Shown piece after piece: positions 28,461 to 38,021 of a stretch of DNA of 64,000 nucleotides. The DNA is from Paenarthrobacter sp. JL.01a (lineage in GTDB: Bacteria; Actinomycetota; Actinomycetes; Actinomycetales; Micrococcaceae): contig NZ_CP104877.1 in the NCBI RefSeq assembly GCF_025452095.1, positions 2,604,001 to 2,668,000 of the forward strand, given 5' to 3'. The position numbers were made by a program, and so were the translations under genes. Each line of letters opens with the position of its first letter. Within the stretch, counting starts at the first letter, position 1. Below the pieces are notes generated by a model. It had not been told where the DNA came from, did no database searches, and worked only from the letters and a program-made list of their open reading frames with translations.

Positions 28461-28697
28461 TCCATCCTCCATAGCTGTAGGTACGTCTTCCCCAACGACC
28501 TCTGCTTGGATGTTTGCCGATGCTGCCGGATGCCATGGAATTCATGTGGGCCCTGACAGGCTATTCATTTGTGTCGTCCTGCTGACGATCTTGGCACAGA
28601 TCTAACCCTCAAGCATGAATTGAAGGTTTCCCCGTGGTGCTCTTATTTTGCCGTACGTTGCTGCTTTCCGCCAGTGCGGTGTCTGAAGCGTTCATGT

Positions 28698-29624
28698 TCA
28701 GGCACGCGGGTGCGCCTGCTGATAGCTGTTCCTGAGCCGGTCCACGGACACATGGGTATAGATCTGCGTGGTGGCGAGGCTGCTGTGCCCGAGGATTTCC
28801 TGGACGGCACGCAGGTCGGCGCCGCCGTCGAGAAGATGCGTCGCCGCGCTATGCCTCAGCGCGTGCGGTCCCGTGGCGGAGGTATCACCCAGCGCCTGGA
28901 GCAACCCGCTTACCACGGAGCGGATCTGCCGGGGATCGACGCGGTTACCCCGGACTCCCAGGAACAGGGCCGGCCCGCTTCGTGCAGCTGCTACGGCTGG
29001 GCGGCCCCGCCTGACCCAGTCGTCCACGGCCAGGGCAGCCGGGACGCCGAATGGTACGGTGCGCTCTTTGTTACCCTTTCCGAGCACACGCAGGGTTCTT
29101 CGGTCCGGGTCCAGATCATCAATGTCCAGTCCCGCAAGTTCGCCCACCCGGACACCTGTGGCGTAAAGCAACTCAACCATTGCCCGGTTGCGGAGGGCCA
29201 TCGGACCACCGCCCTCGGCGGCGACGCCCAGGTCATCAACGATGCGGGTGACCTGCTGTTGCTGCAAGACGCCAGGGAGGGCCTTGCTGCGCTTGGGGGC
29301 CTGCAGCCGCACCGCTGGGTCGGTGAGGATCAGTTCTTCCCGGAGCGCCCAGCCGGTGAAGGACCTGGCCGTCGCCGCACGTCTGGCCAGCGTAGCCCGG
29401 GACATTCCAGCTTCACTCTGGGCACCAAGCCAACGCCGAAGCGACCCGAGCTCCAGTTGCTTCAATTCCTGGACCCCCTCTTCAACAGCGAAAGCGAGAA
29501 GGCTCTCAACATCTGCCGTGTAGGCGCGGACGGTGTGGGCTGACCGGGCCCGCTCAGCCTCAAGGTATCGACGGAAGCCTTCAACTGCGTCGGCCAAGTT
29601 TGAAGGTAGTGATCGTGCATCCAC
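28698..29624 (-). CDS. xerC: Tyrosine recombinase XerC
   Basis: XerC with XerD resolves chromosome dimers at dif sites. The 308-residue protein has the N-terminal SAM-like core-binding domain and a catalytic domain with all expected residues: Arg in ATGVRVGEL, Lys in GKGNKERTVPF, His-x-x-Arg in HALRHSAATHLL, and His plus the Tyr nucleophile in LGHSSLATTQIYTHV. It closes the yraN-comM-dprA-xerC string, the same order as in M. tuberculosis (Rv2898c-Rv2894c). Confidence 0.93.
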   Translation of the reverse strand: MDARSLPSNLADAVEGFRRYLEAERARSAHTVRAYTADVESLLAFAVEEGVQELKQLELGSLRRWLGAQSEAGMSRATLARRAATARSFTGWALREELILTDPAVRLQAPKRSKALPGVLQQQQVTRIVDDLGVAAEGGGPMALRNRAMVELLYATGVRVGELAGLDIDDLDPDRRTLRVLGKGNKERTVPFGVPAALAVDDWVRRGRPAVAAARSGPALFLGVRGNRVDPRQIRSVVSGLLQALGDTSATGPHALRHSAATHLLDGGADLRAVQEILGHSSLATTQIYTHVSVDRLRNSYQQAHPRA

Positions 29625-29687
29625 CCATCCAACTGTGCCAGCAGTCTTTGCACGGCGCCTGCACCAACATGCCTGTTCCGAAAGGCG

Positions 29688-30893
29688 CTAAGCATTCTTT
29701 CCACGCTTCCATGCGCCCCGCTCCGATACGGCCAGGCCCAACAGTCCCAGCCGGCCAAGACCAGCACGAACTGCGACCGTGCTCAAGCCCGCCACGACGG
29801 ATAGTTTTTCCACGGAACTTGAGGAGCGAAGGGGCAGGGCATCCAGGAGGATGAGGTCCTCCAGCGACAACCCGTCATGGACCGCCGCGCCTTCGTCCTT
29901 GTCCTCGGCGTCGGACTCACCCATGGCCCCGGCAAGTTCGGCAATCTCGCCCACGTCCGTCACGCATACGGCTCCCCCCTCCCTGAGAAGGCGGTGGCAA
30001 CCGGCCGAGTTTGCGCTGTGGATTGATCCCGGAACTGCGGCCACCACACGGCCGATCGTCTCAGCGTGATGTGCCGTGTTCAGTGCCCCTGAACGCCACC
30101 GGGCTTCCACCACCACGGTGACAGAGGCAAGGGCGGCTATGAGCCGGTTCCGTTGCAGGAATCTGTACCGTGTGGGCGCCGAACCCGGGGGAACTTCCGA
30201 AATAACAGCTCCCTGGGTGCAGACAGCCCGCAGGAGGTCCTCATTGCCGGAGGGGTAGAAGCGGTCGACTCCCCCGGCCATGACCGCTATGGTGGGCAGC
30301 CCGGCTACCCCTCCGTTGAGCGCTCCACGGTGCGCGTTGGCGTCGATGCCATAGGCCCCGCCCGAGACCACGGTCAAGCCCCGCTGGGCCAGTCCATATG
30401 CGAAGTCTCCCGTGACCGATGCGCCATAGCCGGTACTGTCCCGGGAGCCCACCAGTGCGATGGCGTGCGATGCTGACGGCAGTTCCTGCTCGTGCCCCCG
30501 CCACCACAGGCAGAGGGGTTCCTGAAGGCCAAGATCGGACAATTGCTCCGGCCACAGGTCATCTCCGGGCATGATCATACGGCCGCCAAGCCGCCGCATG
30601 GTCTCCAGGTCGCGCTCTGGAGCCAAGTCGGCAACACGAGGTGCCCACCGCTTGAGACTGTCCTGGAGCCCTGGCCAGCTTGCGGGTCCTCCGCCGTCGC
30701 GGAGCACGGCGGAGATCTCCTGTTCCAGGGCAGGTCCAGTTCGCAGTTCCCCTGTTGCAACGCCAAGGGCGTCGACAGCTCCGGCCACGTGGACCAAGGC
30801 CAGTCCCACTGAGTCCTGGGGTTCCATTAGCCGGGCCAGAGCTGCCCGGGCAATCCTTTCTTTGTCCTGCACGCCTAGTCCTCCCTCACTCAT
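29688..30893 (-). CDS. dprA: DNA-processing protein DprA
   Basis: DprA binds incoming single-stranded DNA during transformation and loads RecA; it is also kept in many bacteria not known to be competent. The 401-residue protein has the Rossmann-like core with LVGSRDSTGYG and VVSGGAYGIDANAHRGAL, and a C-terminal winged-helix-like region. The start is the first in-frame codon at 30893, 37 bases after comM, so the genes are co-transcribed. Confidence 0.92.
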   Translation of the reverse strand: MSEGGLGVQDKERIARAALARLMEPQDSVGLALVHVAGAVDALGVATGELRTGPALEQEISAVLRDGGGPASWPGLQDSLKRWAPRVADLAPERDLETMRRLGGRMIMPGDDLWPEQLSDLGLQEPLCLWWRGHEQELPSASHAIALVGSRDSTGYGASVTGDFAYGLAQRGLTVVSGGAYGIDANAHRGALNGGVAGLPTIAVMAGGVDRFYPSGNEDLLRAVCTQGAVISEVPPGSAPTRYRFLQRNRLIAALASVTVVVEARWRSGALNTAHHAETIGRVVAAVPGSIHSANSAGCHRLLREGGAVCVTDVGEIAELAGAMGESDAEDKDEGAAVHDGLSLEDLILLDALPLRSSSSVEKLSVVAGLSTVAVRAGLGRLGLLGLAVSERGAWKRGKNA

Positions 30894-30930
30894 GCCTCCG
30901 AATCCTTATTTCGCGTCGTGTTGTTTGTGC

Positions 30931-32472
30931 TCATGTCGCTGCCGTGGCCTGCCTCAGGCCAAGTGCCTGCCCTATGTGGTCAGCATCGGGCATGTCGCTG
31001 AGGTCCAGATCCGCAAGCGTCCAAGCGAGCCTCAGGACACGGTCGTAGCCCCGCGCCGTCAGGATGCCCCGCTCCAAGGCGGCGTCCAGGATTCGTGTGG
31101 TCCCCGGGGACAAGCGCAGTTCGCCGCGAAGGCTTCGTCCGGGGACCTGCGCATTCGTCTCGAACCCCAAGCCGTTCAGGCGGACCAGCTGCCTTTCCCT
31201 GGCGGCTGCTACCCGCCCTGCCACAGTGCGGGTATCCTCTTCTTTCCCGGCGTTGCCGAAATCCGCCAGGGATACCCGTTCCACTTGCAGTTGGATATCG
31301 ACGCGGTCCAGCAGTGGGCCCGACATCCTCCCGAAGTAGCGGCGCCGCATCATCGCCGTGCAGGTGCACTCCATCCCTTTGCCGGATGCTTTCCCGCAAG
31401 GACATGGATTGGCGGCCAGAACCAGTTGGAAGCGGGCCGGATAGGCAGCAGTTCCGGCCGAACGGTGGATCACCAGCTCGCCACTTTCCAGTGGCTGCCG
31501 AAGGGCGTCCAACACCCGTCGTTCATACTCTGGAGCCTCGTCGAGGAACAGCACGCCCCGATGGGCACGTGACGCGGCACCGGGCCGCGGAAGGCCCGAA
31601 CCGCCGCCGATGATGGCCGCGGCCGTTGCACTGTGGTGTGGATTCTCGAAAGGCGGTCTTCGGACCAACCGAACAGCAGAGGCTTGGACCGCAGCCAGGG
31701 AATGGATGGCGGTCACCTCCATTGCGGCCGTGTCCGCCAGGTCCGGCAGCAATCCGGGAAGTCTCTCGGCCAGCATGGTCTTGCCGGCCCCGGGCGGGCC
31801 GGTCAGCAGCATATGGTGTCCGCCTGCAGCAGCCACTTCCAATGCACGTCGCGCTTCGCCTTGCCCTGAGACATCACAAAGATCGGGCGCAGAGGCCAAG
31901 CTGTCCACGTCCGCGCCAGGGACATCCTCGTCCGCGGGCTCATAGTCCAGCGCGAGGTCTTTCGGGTCTGCGCCAAAGTCGTACGCCAGCCTGGCCAGCG
32001 TCTTGTAGCCCCGGACGTTTGCGCCCGGGACAAGCGCCGCCTCCGCAACATTCGCCTCGGCCACCACAATGTCTGGATAGCCGGCCTGGACGGCGGCCAT
32101 CACCGCGGGCAACATCCCACGGACCGGCCTCAGCCTGCCGTCCAGGCCAAGCTCAGCGATGAACACGGTTCCGTCGATGGACCTGATGTCCTTGGCAGCC
32201 CGCAGCACCGCAATCGTGATCGCCAGATCGAATCCGGAACCACGTTTCGGAAGTGAGGCAGGGATGAGGTTCGCCGTGATCTTCCGGCGGCTCAAAGGTA
32301 TCCCTGAGTTTTGCGCGGCCGAGCGAATGCGTTCCTTCGCCTCATTCAAGGCAGCGTCGGGGAGCCCGAGGATCACGAAGTTGGGTAGTGTTTGGCCGAT
32401 GTCGGCCTCTACTTCCACGATGTAGCCGTTCAGGCCCACAAGGGCGACGCTGTAGCTGCGCCCGACCCCCAT
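30931..32472 (-). CDS. comM: YifB/ComM-family Mg-chelatase-like AAA+ ATPase
   Basis: ComM is a hexameric helicase that promotes branch migration during natural transformation. The 513-residue protein has an N-terminal Lon-protease-like domain, Walker A GPPGAGKTMLAERL, Walker B FLDEAPE, and the C-terminal Mg-chelatase domain with a CPCG motif. It begins exactly after the yraN stop (TAG then ATG), so it is translated by termination-reinitiation. Confidence 0.92.
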   Translation of the reverse strand: MGVGRSYSVALVGLNGYIVEVEADIGQTLPNFVILGLPDAALNEAKERIRSAAQNSGIPLSRRKITANLIPASLPKRGSGFDLAITIAVLRAAKDIRSIDGTVFIAELGLDGRLRPVRGMLPAVMAAVQAGYPDIVVAEANVAEAALVPGANVRGYKTLARLAYDFGADPKDLALDYEPADEDVPGADVDSLASAPDLCDVSGQGEARRALEVAAAGGHHMLLTGPPGAGKTMLAERLPGLLPDLADTAAMEVTAIHSLAAVQASAVRLVRRPPFENPHHSATAAAIIGGGSGLPRPGAASRAHRGVLFLDEAPEYERRVLDALRQPLESGELVIHRSAGTAAYPARFQLVLAANPCPCGKASGKGMECTCTAMMRRRYFGRMSGPLLDRVDIQLQVERVSLADFGNAGKEEDTRTVAGRVAAARERQLVRLNGLGFETNAQVPGRSLRGELRLSPGTTRILDAALERGILTARGYDRVLRLAWTLADLDLSDMPDADHIGQALGLRQATAAT

Positions 32473-32829
32473 CTACCCAACACCCCGAAGGTGCTCCAGC
32501 ACGGGATCGCCGAAGCCGCTGTCAACCACCGACACGACATCAACACGCTGACGCCGCGCCTTGAACTCGTGGGCGCGGCACCAGGACGCGACAAGTCGAT
32601 GGAGCCGGGCCAATTTGGCCGGTCCTACAGCCTCGAATGGATGCCCGTAGTCCAGGCTCCTGCGCGTTTTGACTTCGGCCACCACCAAGGTGTCGCCGTC
32701 AATTGCAACGATGTCGATTTCCCCATCGGCACAACGCCAGTTGCGATCAATGATCCGCATCCCCTGGTCCGCCAGGAAATTCGCCGCCAATGCCTCGCCG
32801 TATTGGCCCAGCACGTCTTTTGCCCTCAT
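32473..32829 (-). CDS. YraN/UPF0102 family nuclease-fold protein
   Basis: A 118-residue protein with the restriction-endonuclease-like fold. The catalytic-type residues are visible in CADGEIDIVA and VVAEVKTRR (E...D...E-x-K). It is usually linked to comM and dprA, and its exact role is unknown. ATG 32829 (MRAKDVLGQ) is preferred over 32844. The stop codon directly abuts the comM ATG. Confidence 0.88.
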   Translation of the reverse strand: MRAKDVLGQYGEALAANFLADQGMRIIDRNWRCADGEIDIVAIDGDTLVVAEVKTRRSLDYGHPFEAVGPAKLARLHRLVASWCRAHEFKARRQRVDVVSVVDSGFGDPVLEHLRGVG

Positions 32830-32952
32830 GGCCACCACCTCCACTGACCAGCCTTCAGGCTGGAGGCAGACGGTGACAGGGCGGCCTGCTGCTATGTGGG
32901 TAAACCGGCCGGAATCGTAGGTTGTGGAGGAATAGTGCTCCCCGGAAGAGCG

Positions 32953-33297
32953 CTAGTTGCCGAGATCTCCAAGGTCTCCCAGGCCGCCGTCCTTGGGCAA
33001 CGCAAGGTCTTCGCTGCGGGGCAGTTCTTCGACGTTGACGTCCTTGAAGGTGATCACTCGGACGTTCTTGACGAAGCGCGCGGAGCGGTAAACATCCCAG
33101 ACCCACGCGTCCTGCAAAGTCAGGTCGAAGTAAACCTCACCGTCTGCGCTGCGGGCTTGGAGATCGACGTGGTTGGCCAGATAGAACCGTCGCTCCGTCT
33201 CGACAACGTAGCTGAAAAGACCGACTACGTCCCGGTACTCACGGTAGAGCTGCAGCTCCATGTCGGTTTCATAGTTTTCAAGGTCCTCGGCACTCAT
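32953..33297 (-). CDS. DUF2469 family protein
   Basis: A 114-residue protein of the actinobacterial DUF2469 family: MSAEDLENYETDMELQLYRE at the start and VYFDLTLQDAWVWDVYRSAR in the middle. Function is unknown. In M. tuberculosis the homologue (Rv2901c) is likewise next to rnhB. ATG 33297 is used because the family begins there. The last ~15 residues are Gly/Leu/Asp rich (GGLGDLGDLGN). Confidence 0.88.
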   Translation of the reverse strand: MSAEDLENYETDMELQLYREYRDVVGLFSYVVETERRFYLANHVDLQARSADGEVYFDLTLQDAWVWDVYRSARFVKNVRVITFKDVNVEELPRSEDLALPKDGGLGDLGDLGN

Positions 33298-33365
33298 AGT
33301 TCCATCTTGCACTATCTGCTGGTTGGTACGCGCCAAGTACACAACAGCTGCGCGACTGGCAGGAG

Positions 33366-34136
33366 TTATTCCTCCACGGCGCCGGTCAAGTGCCAGCTGG
33401 TGCGGTGGTAAGCACTGGGACCCTGAAGGCGGATAACGTCACGGTGGGCGGCGGTGGCATACCCCTTGTTCACATTCCAGCCGTACGCGGGCAGCTCGGA
33501 GTGGAGGTCCACCATGATGCGGTCGCGGGCCACCTTGGCCAAAACACTGGCCGCCGCCACGCTGAGGCAACTCATGTCGGCTTTGACCCTCGTGTGGACA
33601 GGAGCTTCGCACAGTGCACCGGTCGGTGCCGGGTCAAAGAGCGACGCCTGGACGTCCGGTGAAAGCCAGTTGTGGCTGCCGTCCAACAGCACCAGGTCAG
33701 GCGTGATGCCGCCGTCGAGAATTTCACACCACGCACGGGTCCCGGCCAGGCGCAGGGCGGCAATGATGCCGATCTCGTCAATCTCCTGTGAGGAGGCGTG
33801 CCCCACTGCTGAGGCCAGGGCCCATTCACGGACCAGGGGTTCCAAGCGGTCACGGTCTTCGGGCTTGAGCAGCTTGCTGTCGCGAACATCGGCCAGGAGG
33901 CCATGCTCGGCGAGGTCGACCACCGTGATTCCCACGCTGACGGGACCGGCCAAAGCGCCGCGTCCTACCTCGTCCACACCCGCAAGCAGTCGCACACCTT
34001 CGGAGTGGAACGATCTCTCCACGTCCAACGTGGGAAAACCCAGCGGGCTCTTCGCCTTCGCTTTTGCCTTGGGCTGGGTCTTGGCTTTGGGCGGGGTCTT
34101 GGCTTTGGCCTTGGGACCTGTTGCTGTGGTTGCCAT
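33366..34136 (-). CDS. rnhB: Ribonuclease HII with basic N-terminal extension
   Basis: RNase HII nicks RNA-DNA hybrids and single ribonucleotides in DNA. The catalytic motif [15 protein letters not shown] (Asp55, Glu56) and LLDGSHNW (Asp) are present in the 256-residue protein. Residues 8-30 form an extra lysine/proline/alanine tail (repeats of PKAKAK) not part of the enzyme core, possibly a nucleic-acid-binding tail. Its ATG directly follows the stop of the upstream lepB gene (TAGATG). Confidence 0.93.
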   Translation of the reverse strand: MATTATGPKAKAKTPPKAKTQPKAKAKAKSPLGFPTLDVERSFHSEGVRLLAGVDEVGRGALAGPVSVGITVVDLAEHGLLADVRDSKLLKPEDRDRLEPLVREWALASAVGHASSQEIDEIGIIAALRLAGTRAWCEILDGGITPDLVLLDGSHNWLSPDVQASLFDPAPTGALCEAPVHTRVKADMSCLSVAAASVLAKVARDRIMVDLHSELPAYGWNVNKGYATAAHRDVIRLQGPSAYHRTSWHLTGAVEE

Positions 34137-34928
34137 CTACTTTGCCGGGGTTGCTTGGGGGACGTTACGGAAAACGTCCGGATAGTTGTCCAGGACAGTC
34201 CACCGGTTGATTGGCCAGGCAATAACGGTGGCCTTGCCCTCAACATCTTCAATATTCACGAATCCGCCGTTGGTTTCCTGGTGGGCCCGGGAGTCCGCAG
34301 AGTGGTTGCGGTTATCTCCCATAACCCACACTTTACCTTCGGGAACAACGACGTCGAAGGTCTGCGGAGAGGGGGTTTCAGCCGGATTGATGTAGCTTTC
34401 ATCGAGCGCCACCCCGTTGACACTGACGCGTCCCTGGGCATCACAGCAACTGACATGATCGCCGGGAAGCCCGATGATCCGCTTGACCAGGTGCTGCTCG
34501 CTGGCGTCCGGAGCCAGGCCCACGAATTCAAGGGTGTCTCCCACCCAGTCCATGGGGCCTGCGGGCTTCTGCACAACAGGCGGCAGCCACGCTTGGGTGT
34601 CCTTGAAGACCACCACGTCGCCGCGCGAGAGGTCGAATGGCCCGGGAACCAGCAGGTTGATGAAGATCCGGTCCTGGACATCCAGGGTGCTTTCCATGGA
34701 CTCCGATGGGATAAAGAACGCCTTGAAGAGGAACGTCTTCAGCAGGAAGGACAGCACCAGCGCAATCGCCACGACAGTGACGATCTCCTTGACCCACACA
34801 AGGACAGGATTCCTGGCCGGTTTTTCCGCCTCTGCCCGGGTCTCCGCACCATCTGAAGGTGCCGTTTCGTCCGAGAGCCGCGCGTCGTCGTCGTACCGCT
34901 CTGGGGTCCCGGGAGCTTTGTCCGGCAT
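34137..34928 (-). CDS. lepB: Signal peptidase I (second tandem copy)
   Basis: This protease cleaves signal peptides from exported proteins at the membrane. The 263-residue protein has a cytoplasmic N-terminus of ~45 charged residues, one membrane segment (about 46-68), and the Ser-Lys dyad: Ser77 in FIPSESMES and Lys in LVKRIIGLPGD. MGDNRNHSADSR is the conserved box E. It is the distal of two adjacent lepB genes, joined TAG-ATG to both neighbours. Tandem signal peptidase genes between rplS and rnhB are known from Streptomyces. Confidence 0.93.
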   Translation of the reverse strand: MPDKAPGTPERYDDDARLSDETAPSDGAETRAEAEKPARNPVLVWVKEIVTVVAIALVLSFLLKTFLFKAFFIPSESMESTLDVQDRIFINLLVPGPFDLSRGDVVVFKDTQAWLPPVVQKPAGPMDWVGDTLEFVGLAPDASEQHLVKRIIGLPGDHVSCCDAQGRVSVNGVALDESYINPAETPSPQTFDVVVPEGKVWVMGDNRNHSADSRAHQETNGGFVNIEDVEGKATVIAWPINRWTVLDNYPDVFRNVPQATPAK

Positions 34929-35606
34929 CTACTGTCCGTCCTTCGATGATGTTTCGGCCTGCATGGAGCGAGGCATCCCTGTAAATCTATCAAGTGGCCA
35001 GATGATCTGGACCGGCCGTCCGATAACCCGTTCCATGGGAACCATGCCGCCGCCCGGCGCGCCCAGCAGCCCACGGGAGTCGGCAGAGCGTGATCGATGG
35101 TCACCCATCAACCAGAGACGGTCCCGGGGCACCACGACGTCGAACTTCTGCGTGCTGGGTTCATCGCCCGGGTAAAGATAGGGTTCCTCAAGTACCTGAC
35201 CGTTCACTGTGAGATGCCCGGTGGCATCGCAACACTGAACATGGTCACCGGGGACGCCAATAACCCTTTTTACGTATGTGGTGTCGCTGCCCGTCAGCCC
35301 GAACCACTGCCCCGCGGCGTTGACCGCATCCACGAAAGGCCCCTTGCCACTGCTGAGCGGCGCGAAGGAGCCTCGTCCATCAAAGACCACGACGTCGCCC
35401 CGGCGGATAGGCTCGGCGCTGAAGTCGGTGCGCGAGACCAGGATCCGGTCGCCCGTCATCAGGAGAGGCTCCATGGATTCGGAAGGAATGTAGTAGACGT
35501 CCACCCAGAGTGAACGGACCAGGCCACTGATGGCGATCGCAAGGACCAGCGCCAGCAAAACAAAACGCCAGCCCTGTTTCCGGGGCTGGCGTTCTGTTGT
35601 GTCCAT
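34929..35606 (-). CDS. lepB: Signal peptidase I (first tandem copy)
   Basis: A 225-residue signal peptidase with a short cytoplasmic N-terminus, a membrane segment (about 14-36), Ser44 in IPSESMEPLL, Lys in YVKRVIGVPGD and box E MGDHRSRSADSR. It is shorter than its neighbour and diverged from it, so the two probably differ in substrate preference (inference). A terminator-like hairpin with a T-rich tail lies inside codons 5-14. The gene follows rplS by 81 bases. Confidence 0.93.
   Translation of the reverse strand: MDTTERQPRKQGWRFVLLALVLAIAISGLVRSLWVDVYYIPSESMEPLLMTGDRILVSRTDFSAEPIRRGDVVVFDGRGSFAPLSSGKGPFVDAVNAAGQWFGLTGSDTTYVKRVIGVPGDHVQCCDATGHLTVNGQVLEEPYLYPGDEPSTQKFDVVVPRDRLWLMGDHRSRSADSRGLLGAPGGGMVPMERVIGRPVQIIWPLDRFTGMPRSMQAETSSKDGQ
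35564..35593 (-). promoter_or_regulatory. Terminator-like hairpin inside the 5' coding end of lepB
   Basis: A perfect 11-bp stem (35564-35574 with 35583-35593, loop of 8) is followed on the minus strand by TTGTTTTG after the stem (TTTTGTTTTG counting the last stem bases). It begins 13 bases after the lepB ATG and encodes part of QPRKQGWRF. It could reduce read-through from rplS into lepB. Confidence 0.55.
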
Positions 35607-35687
35607 GACTCGTATCCTGTGTTGCGTTGCGGATTGCTCCGGAACTACCGGGCACGAATCCTGGACCCGTTGCGTAAGTCGCGGGGC

Positions 35688-36041
35688 TTACTTGGCGAAG
35701 TCGCGCTTTTCCTTGATCTTCGCAGCCTTACCGCGCAGTGCGCGCATGTAGTAAAGCTTCGCGCGGCGGACGTCACCCTTGGTGACGACCTCGATCTTTT
35801 CGATGATCGGGGAGTGTACCGGGAAGGTACGCTCTACGCCGACACCGAAGGAAACCTTGCGCACGGTGAAGGTTTCGCGAACGCCGTCACCCTGGCGGCC
35901 CAGGACGAAGCCCTGGAATACCTGGACACGGGAGTTCTTGCCTTCGATGATGTTGACGTGAACCTTGAGGGTGTCACCCGCGCGGAACTCAGGAACATCG
36001 CTACGCAGCGAAGCTGCATCTACGCTATCGAGGATATGCAT
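35688..36041 (-). CDS. rplS: Ribosomal protein bL19
   Basis: L19 lies at the 30S-50S interface. The 117-residue protein starts [19 protein letters not shown] and contains [20 protein letters not shown] and the C-terminal [18 protein letters not shown], all standard. ATG 36041 is chosen over an upstream frame. The 264 bp upstream (36042-36305), between it and trmD, contain no gene and should hold its own promoter. Confidence 0.97.
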   Translation of the reverse strand: MHILDSVDAASLRSDVPEFRAGDTLKVHVNIIEGKNSRVQVFQGFVLGRQGDGVRETFTVRKVSFGVGVERTFPVHSPIIEKIEVVTKGDVRRAKLYYMRALRGKAAKIKEKRDFAK

Positions 36042-36305
36042 TAATCCACTCCTGGTGAACGCCACAGGTCATTCACTTTGGGTTACGGCGGACAAGCCCG
36101 GGGCACACAAGGCCACCGGAAATTTCCGCCGAAGTTTCTTAGTGTCCGGCTCCGCCACTGATTGGCGTCACCGGGTTGTCCGACTGTTGGCTGAACTCCC
36201 CCTGTGGCAGGTGTCAGCCCAGCAGACACAAGGATTAATTCTGCCATATGCGCAGCCATCCAGCCAACTGGCGGCCCGGCCAACGCACGACGGCGGCAGG
36301 CAGCC

Positions 36306-37106
36306 TCAGTTGGCGGCGTCGCCGCCGGGCGTGGCCCGCAGGCGTCCGTCCGCTACCTCGTAGCCAAGCTCCGCAAGGGCGTTGCGGTCCGCGCGACTCA
36401 ACGAACCGGCGTCGAATTCCGCCAGGAGGTCAGGCCGGCGTTCGGCCGTCCGGCGGAACTGCTCATGGCGGCGCCACTGCGCGATCTTGCCGTGGTTGCC
36501 GCTGAGCAGGACCTCCGGCACCTCATGGTCACGCCAGGACGACGGTTTGGTGTAAACGGGGTACTCCAGGAGACCGTCGGAGTGGGATTCCTCGACCAAC
36601 GATTCGGGGTTGCCGACCACCCCGGGAAGGAGGCGGCCGATCGCTTCCACCATGGCGAGGACGGCAACTTCGCCTCCGTTGAGCACGTAATCGCCAAGGC
36701 TGACCGGACGCACCGTGAAGTGGGCGCGGGCCCAGTCGATGACGCGTTCGTCAATGCCTTCGTAGCGACCACAAGCGAAGACCAGCTGCTCTTCCTCGGC
36801 GAGCTCATAGGCCAACGCCTGGTTGAAGCGCTCCCCCGCCGGCGACGGAACGATGAGCACCGGCTTGGTGCCCGCCTCCCCAGGGATCAAGGACTCAAGC
36901 GCCTGCGCCCACGGTTCGGGCTTCATGACCATGCCGGCACCGCCGCCATACGGGGTGTCGTCGACCGTCCGGTGCCTGTCCGTGGTGAAGGTACGGAGAT
37001 CGTGGACGTTAAGCTCGAGCAATCCATCCTGCCGGGCCTTGCCTATGAGCGAGAGCTCCAGCGGGGCAAGGTACTCAGGGAAAATGCTGACGACATCGAT
37101 CCTCAT
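36306..37106 (-). CDS. trmD: tRNA (guanine-37-N1)-methyltransferase
   Basis: TrmD methylates G37 next to the anticodon to prevent frameshifting, with S-adenosylmethionine bound in a deep trefoil knot. The 266-residue protein has [13 protein letters not shown], the [12 protein letters not shown] loop and knot motif [13 protein letters not shown]. The ATG overlaps the rimM stop (ATGA). Confidence 0.96.
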   Translation of the reverse strand: MRIDVVSIFPEYLAPLELSLIGKARQDGLLELNVHDLRTFTTDRHRTVDDTPYGGGAGMVMKPEPWAQALESLIPGEAGTKPVLIVPSPAGERFNQALAYELAEEEQLVFACGRYEGIDERVIDWARAHFTVRPVSLGDYVLNGGEVAVLAMVEAIGRLLPGVVGNPESLVEESHSDGLLEYPVYTKPSSWRDHEVPEVLLSGNHGKIAQWRRHEQFRRTAERRPDLLAEFDAGSLSRADRNALAELGYEVADGRLRATPGGDAAN

Positions 37107-37648
37107 TCAGCAGGCTCCCCGTTGGAGTCTGCGCTGCCTTCGTCGTTGAGCTCGAACAGGCCCGCAGGCGGCGTGATGAGGATGTAGCCGTCCTCGATGT
37201 TGACCTCCGGGACGATTTCGTCAACGAAGGGAACCAGGATCTCCTTGCCGTCTTCGGATTCAATGACCAGCAGGTCCTGGGCGGGCATGGTGTTCAGTGC
37301 GGCAACCTTGCCAACGACCTGGGCACCCACACGCGCCTGAAGGCCAACGAGTTCGTGCTCGTACCAGCCTTCCTCGTCGTCGTCGTCGAGTTCTTCCGTT
37401 TCAATGAACAGCTTTGCCCCACGGATGGCTTCAGCGGCATTGCGGTCCGCGATCTCCTCGAAGCCAAGCAGCAGGATGTCCTTGTTCCACCTGGCGCTGC
37501 GGACAGTCAACGGGCCGGCTGAGGCCGGCTCCACGACGAACTCGGTCCCCGCGACAAAACGCTCTGCGGGCGCGTCGGTGAGTACCTGCACCGTCACCTC
37601 GCCACGAATGCCATGGGGTTTGCCGATCCGGGCCACCTGGAGCTGCAT
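37103..37648 (-). CDS. rimM: Ribosome maturation factor RimM
   Basis: RimM helps assemble the 30S head around S19. The 181-residue protein starts [18 protein letters not shown], with the PRC-barrel domain in the second half ([13 protein letters not shown]). ATG 37648 is chosen because AGAGGAAC precedes it. An acidic ED-rich insert (DDDDEE) lies between the domains, and the C-terminus is acidic. It overlaps trmD by 4 bases. Confidence 0.94.
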   Translation of the reverse strand: MQLQVARIGKPHGIRGEVTVQVLTDAPAERFVAGTEFVVEPASAGPLTVRSARWNKDILLLGFEEIADRNAAEAIRGAKLFIETEELDDDDEEGWYEHELVGLQARVGAQVVGKVAALNTMPAQDLLVIESEDGKEILVPFVDEIVPEVNIEDGYILITPPAGLFELNDEGSADSNGEPAE

Positions 37649-37717
37649 GGGTTCCTCTGAATTCTGTTGTTCCGCGCCGCCGGGCAGTCGCGGTGGTGAA
37701 GTGTTGGACAAAGCAAT

Positions 37718-37751
37718 CCGGCCCCTCCACCATATTCGGTGAAGGGGCCGG
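37718..37751 (-). terminator. Hairpin between the KH-protein gene and rimM
   Basis: A 14-bp stem with one mismatch (37718-37731 with 37738-37751) and an ATATTC-containing loop lies after the KH gene on the minus strand. The following T-run is weak, so it may only partly terminate and separate rpsP-khpA from rimM-trmD expression. Confidence 0.6.
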
Positions 37752-37777
37752 ACCTAAGACAAAAAGTGCTGAGCGCG

Positions 37778-38020
37778 TTACCGGCGGCGGTCGGTATCGA
37801 CGACGTCGACCCGGACCTGCTCGCCACCAGCCAAGGCAGCAACCACAGTGCGCAGTGCACGTGCAGTACGTCCTTGACGGCCGATCACCCGTCCGAGGTC
37901 CTCCTGGTGAACGCGCACCTCGAGGGATTCCCCGCGACGGTTGTTCCTGGCACTGACCTTGACATCCTCAGGGCTGTCAACGATCCCACGGACCAAGTGC
38001 TCGAGCGCTTCTGCCAGCAA
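37778..38020 (-). CDS. khpA: KH-domain RNA-binding protein KhpA
   Basis: An 80-residue single-KH protein with the RNA-contacting GRQG loop in DLGRVIGRQGRTARAL. KhpA-type proteins bind many RNAs, often with a second KH/R3H partner. It starts at a TTG one base after the rpsP stop codon (TAAGTTG), so translation is coupled to rpsP. The order rpsP-KH-rimM-trmD is nearly universal. Confidence 0.93.
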   Translation of the reverse strand: MLAEALEHLVRGIVDSPEDVKVSARNNRRGESLEVRVHQEDLGRVIGRQGRTARALRTVVAALAGGEQVRVDVVDTDRRR

Positions 38021-38021
38021 C

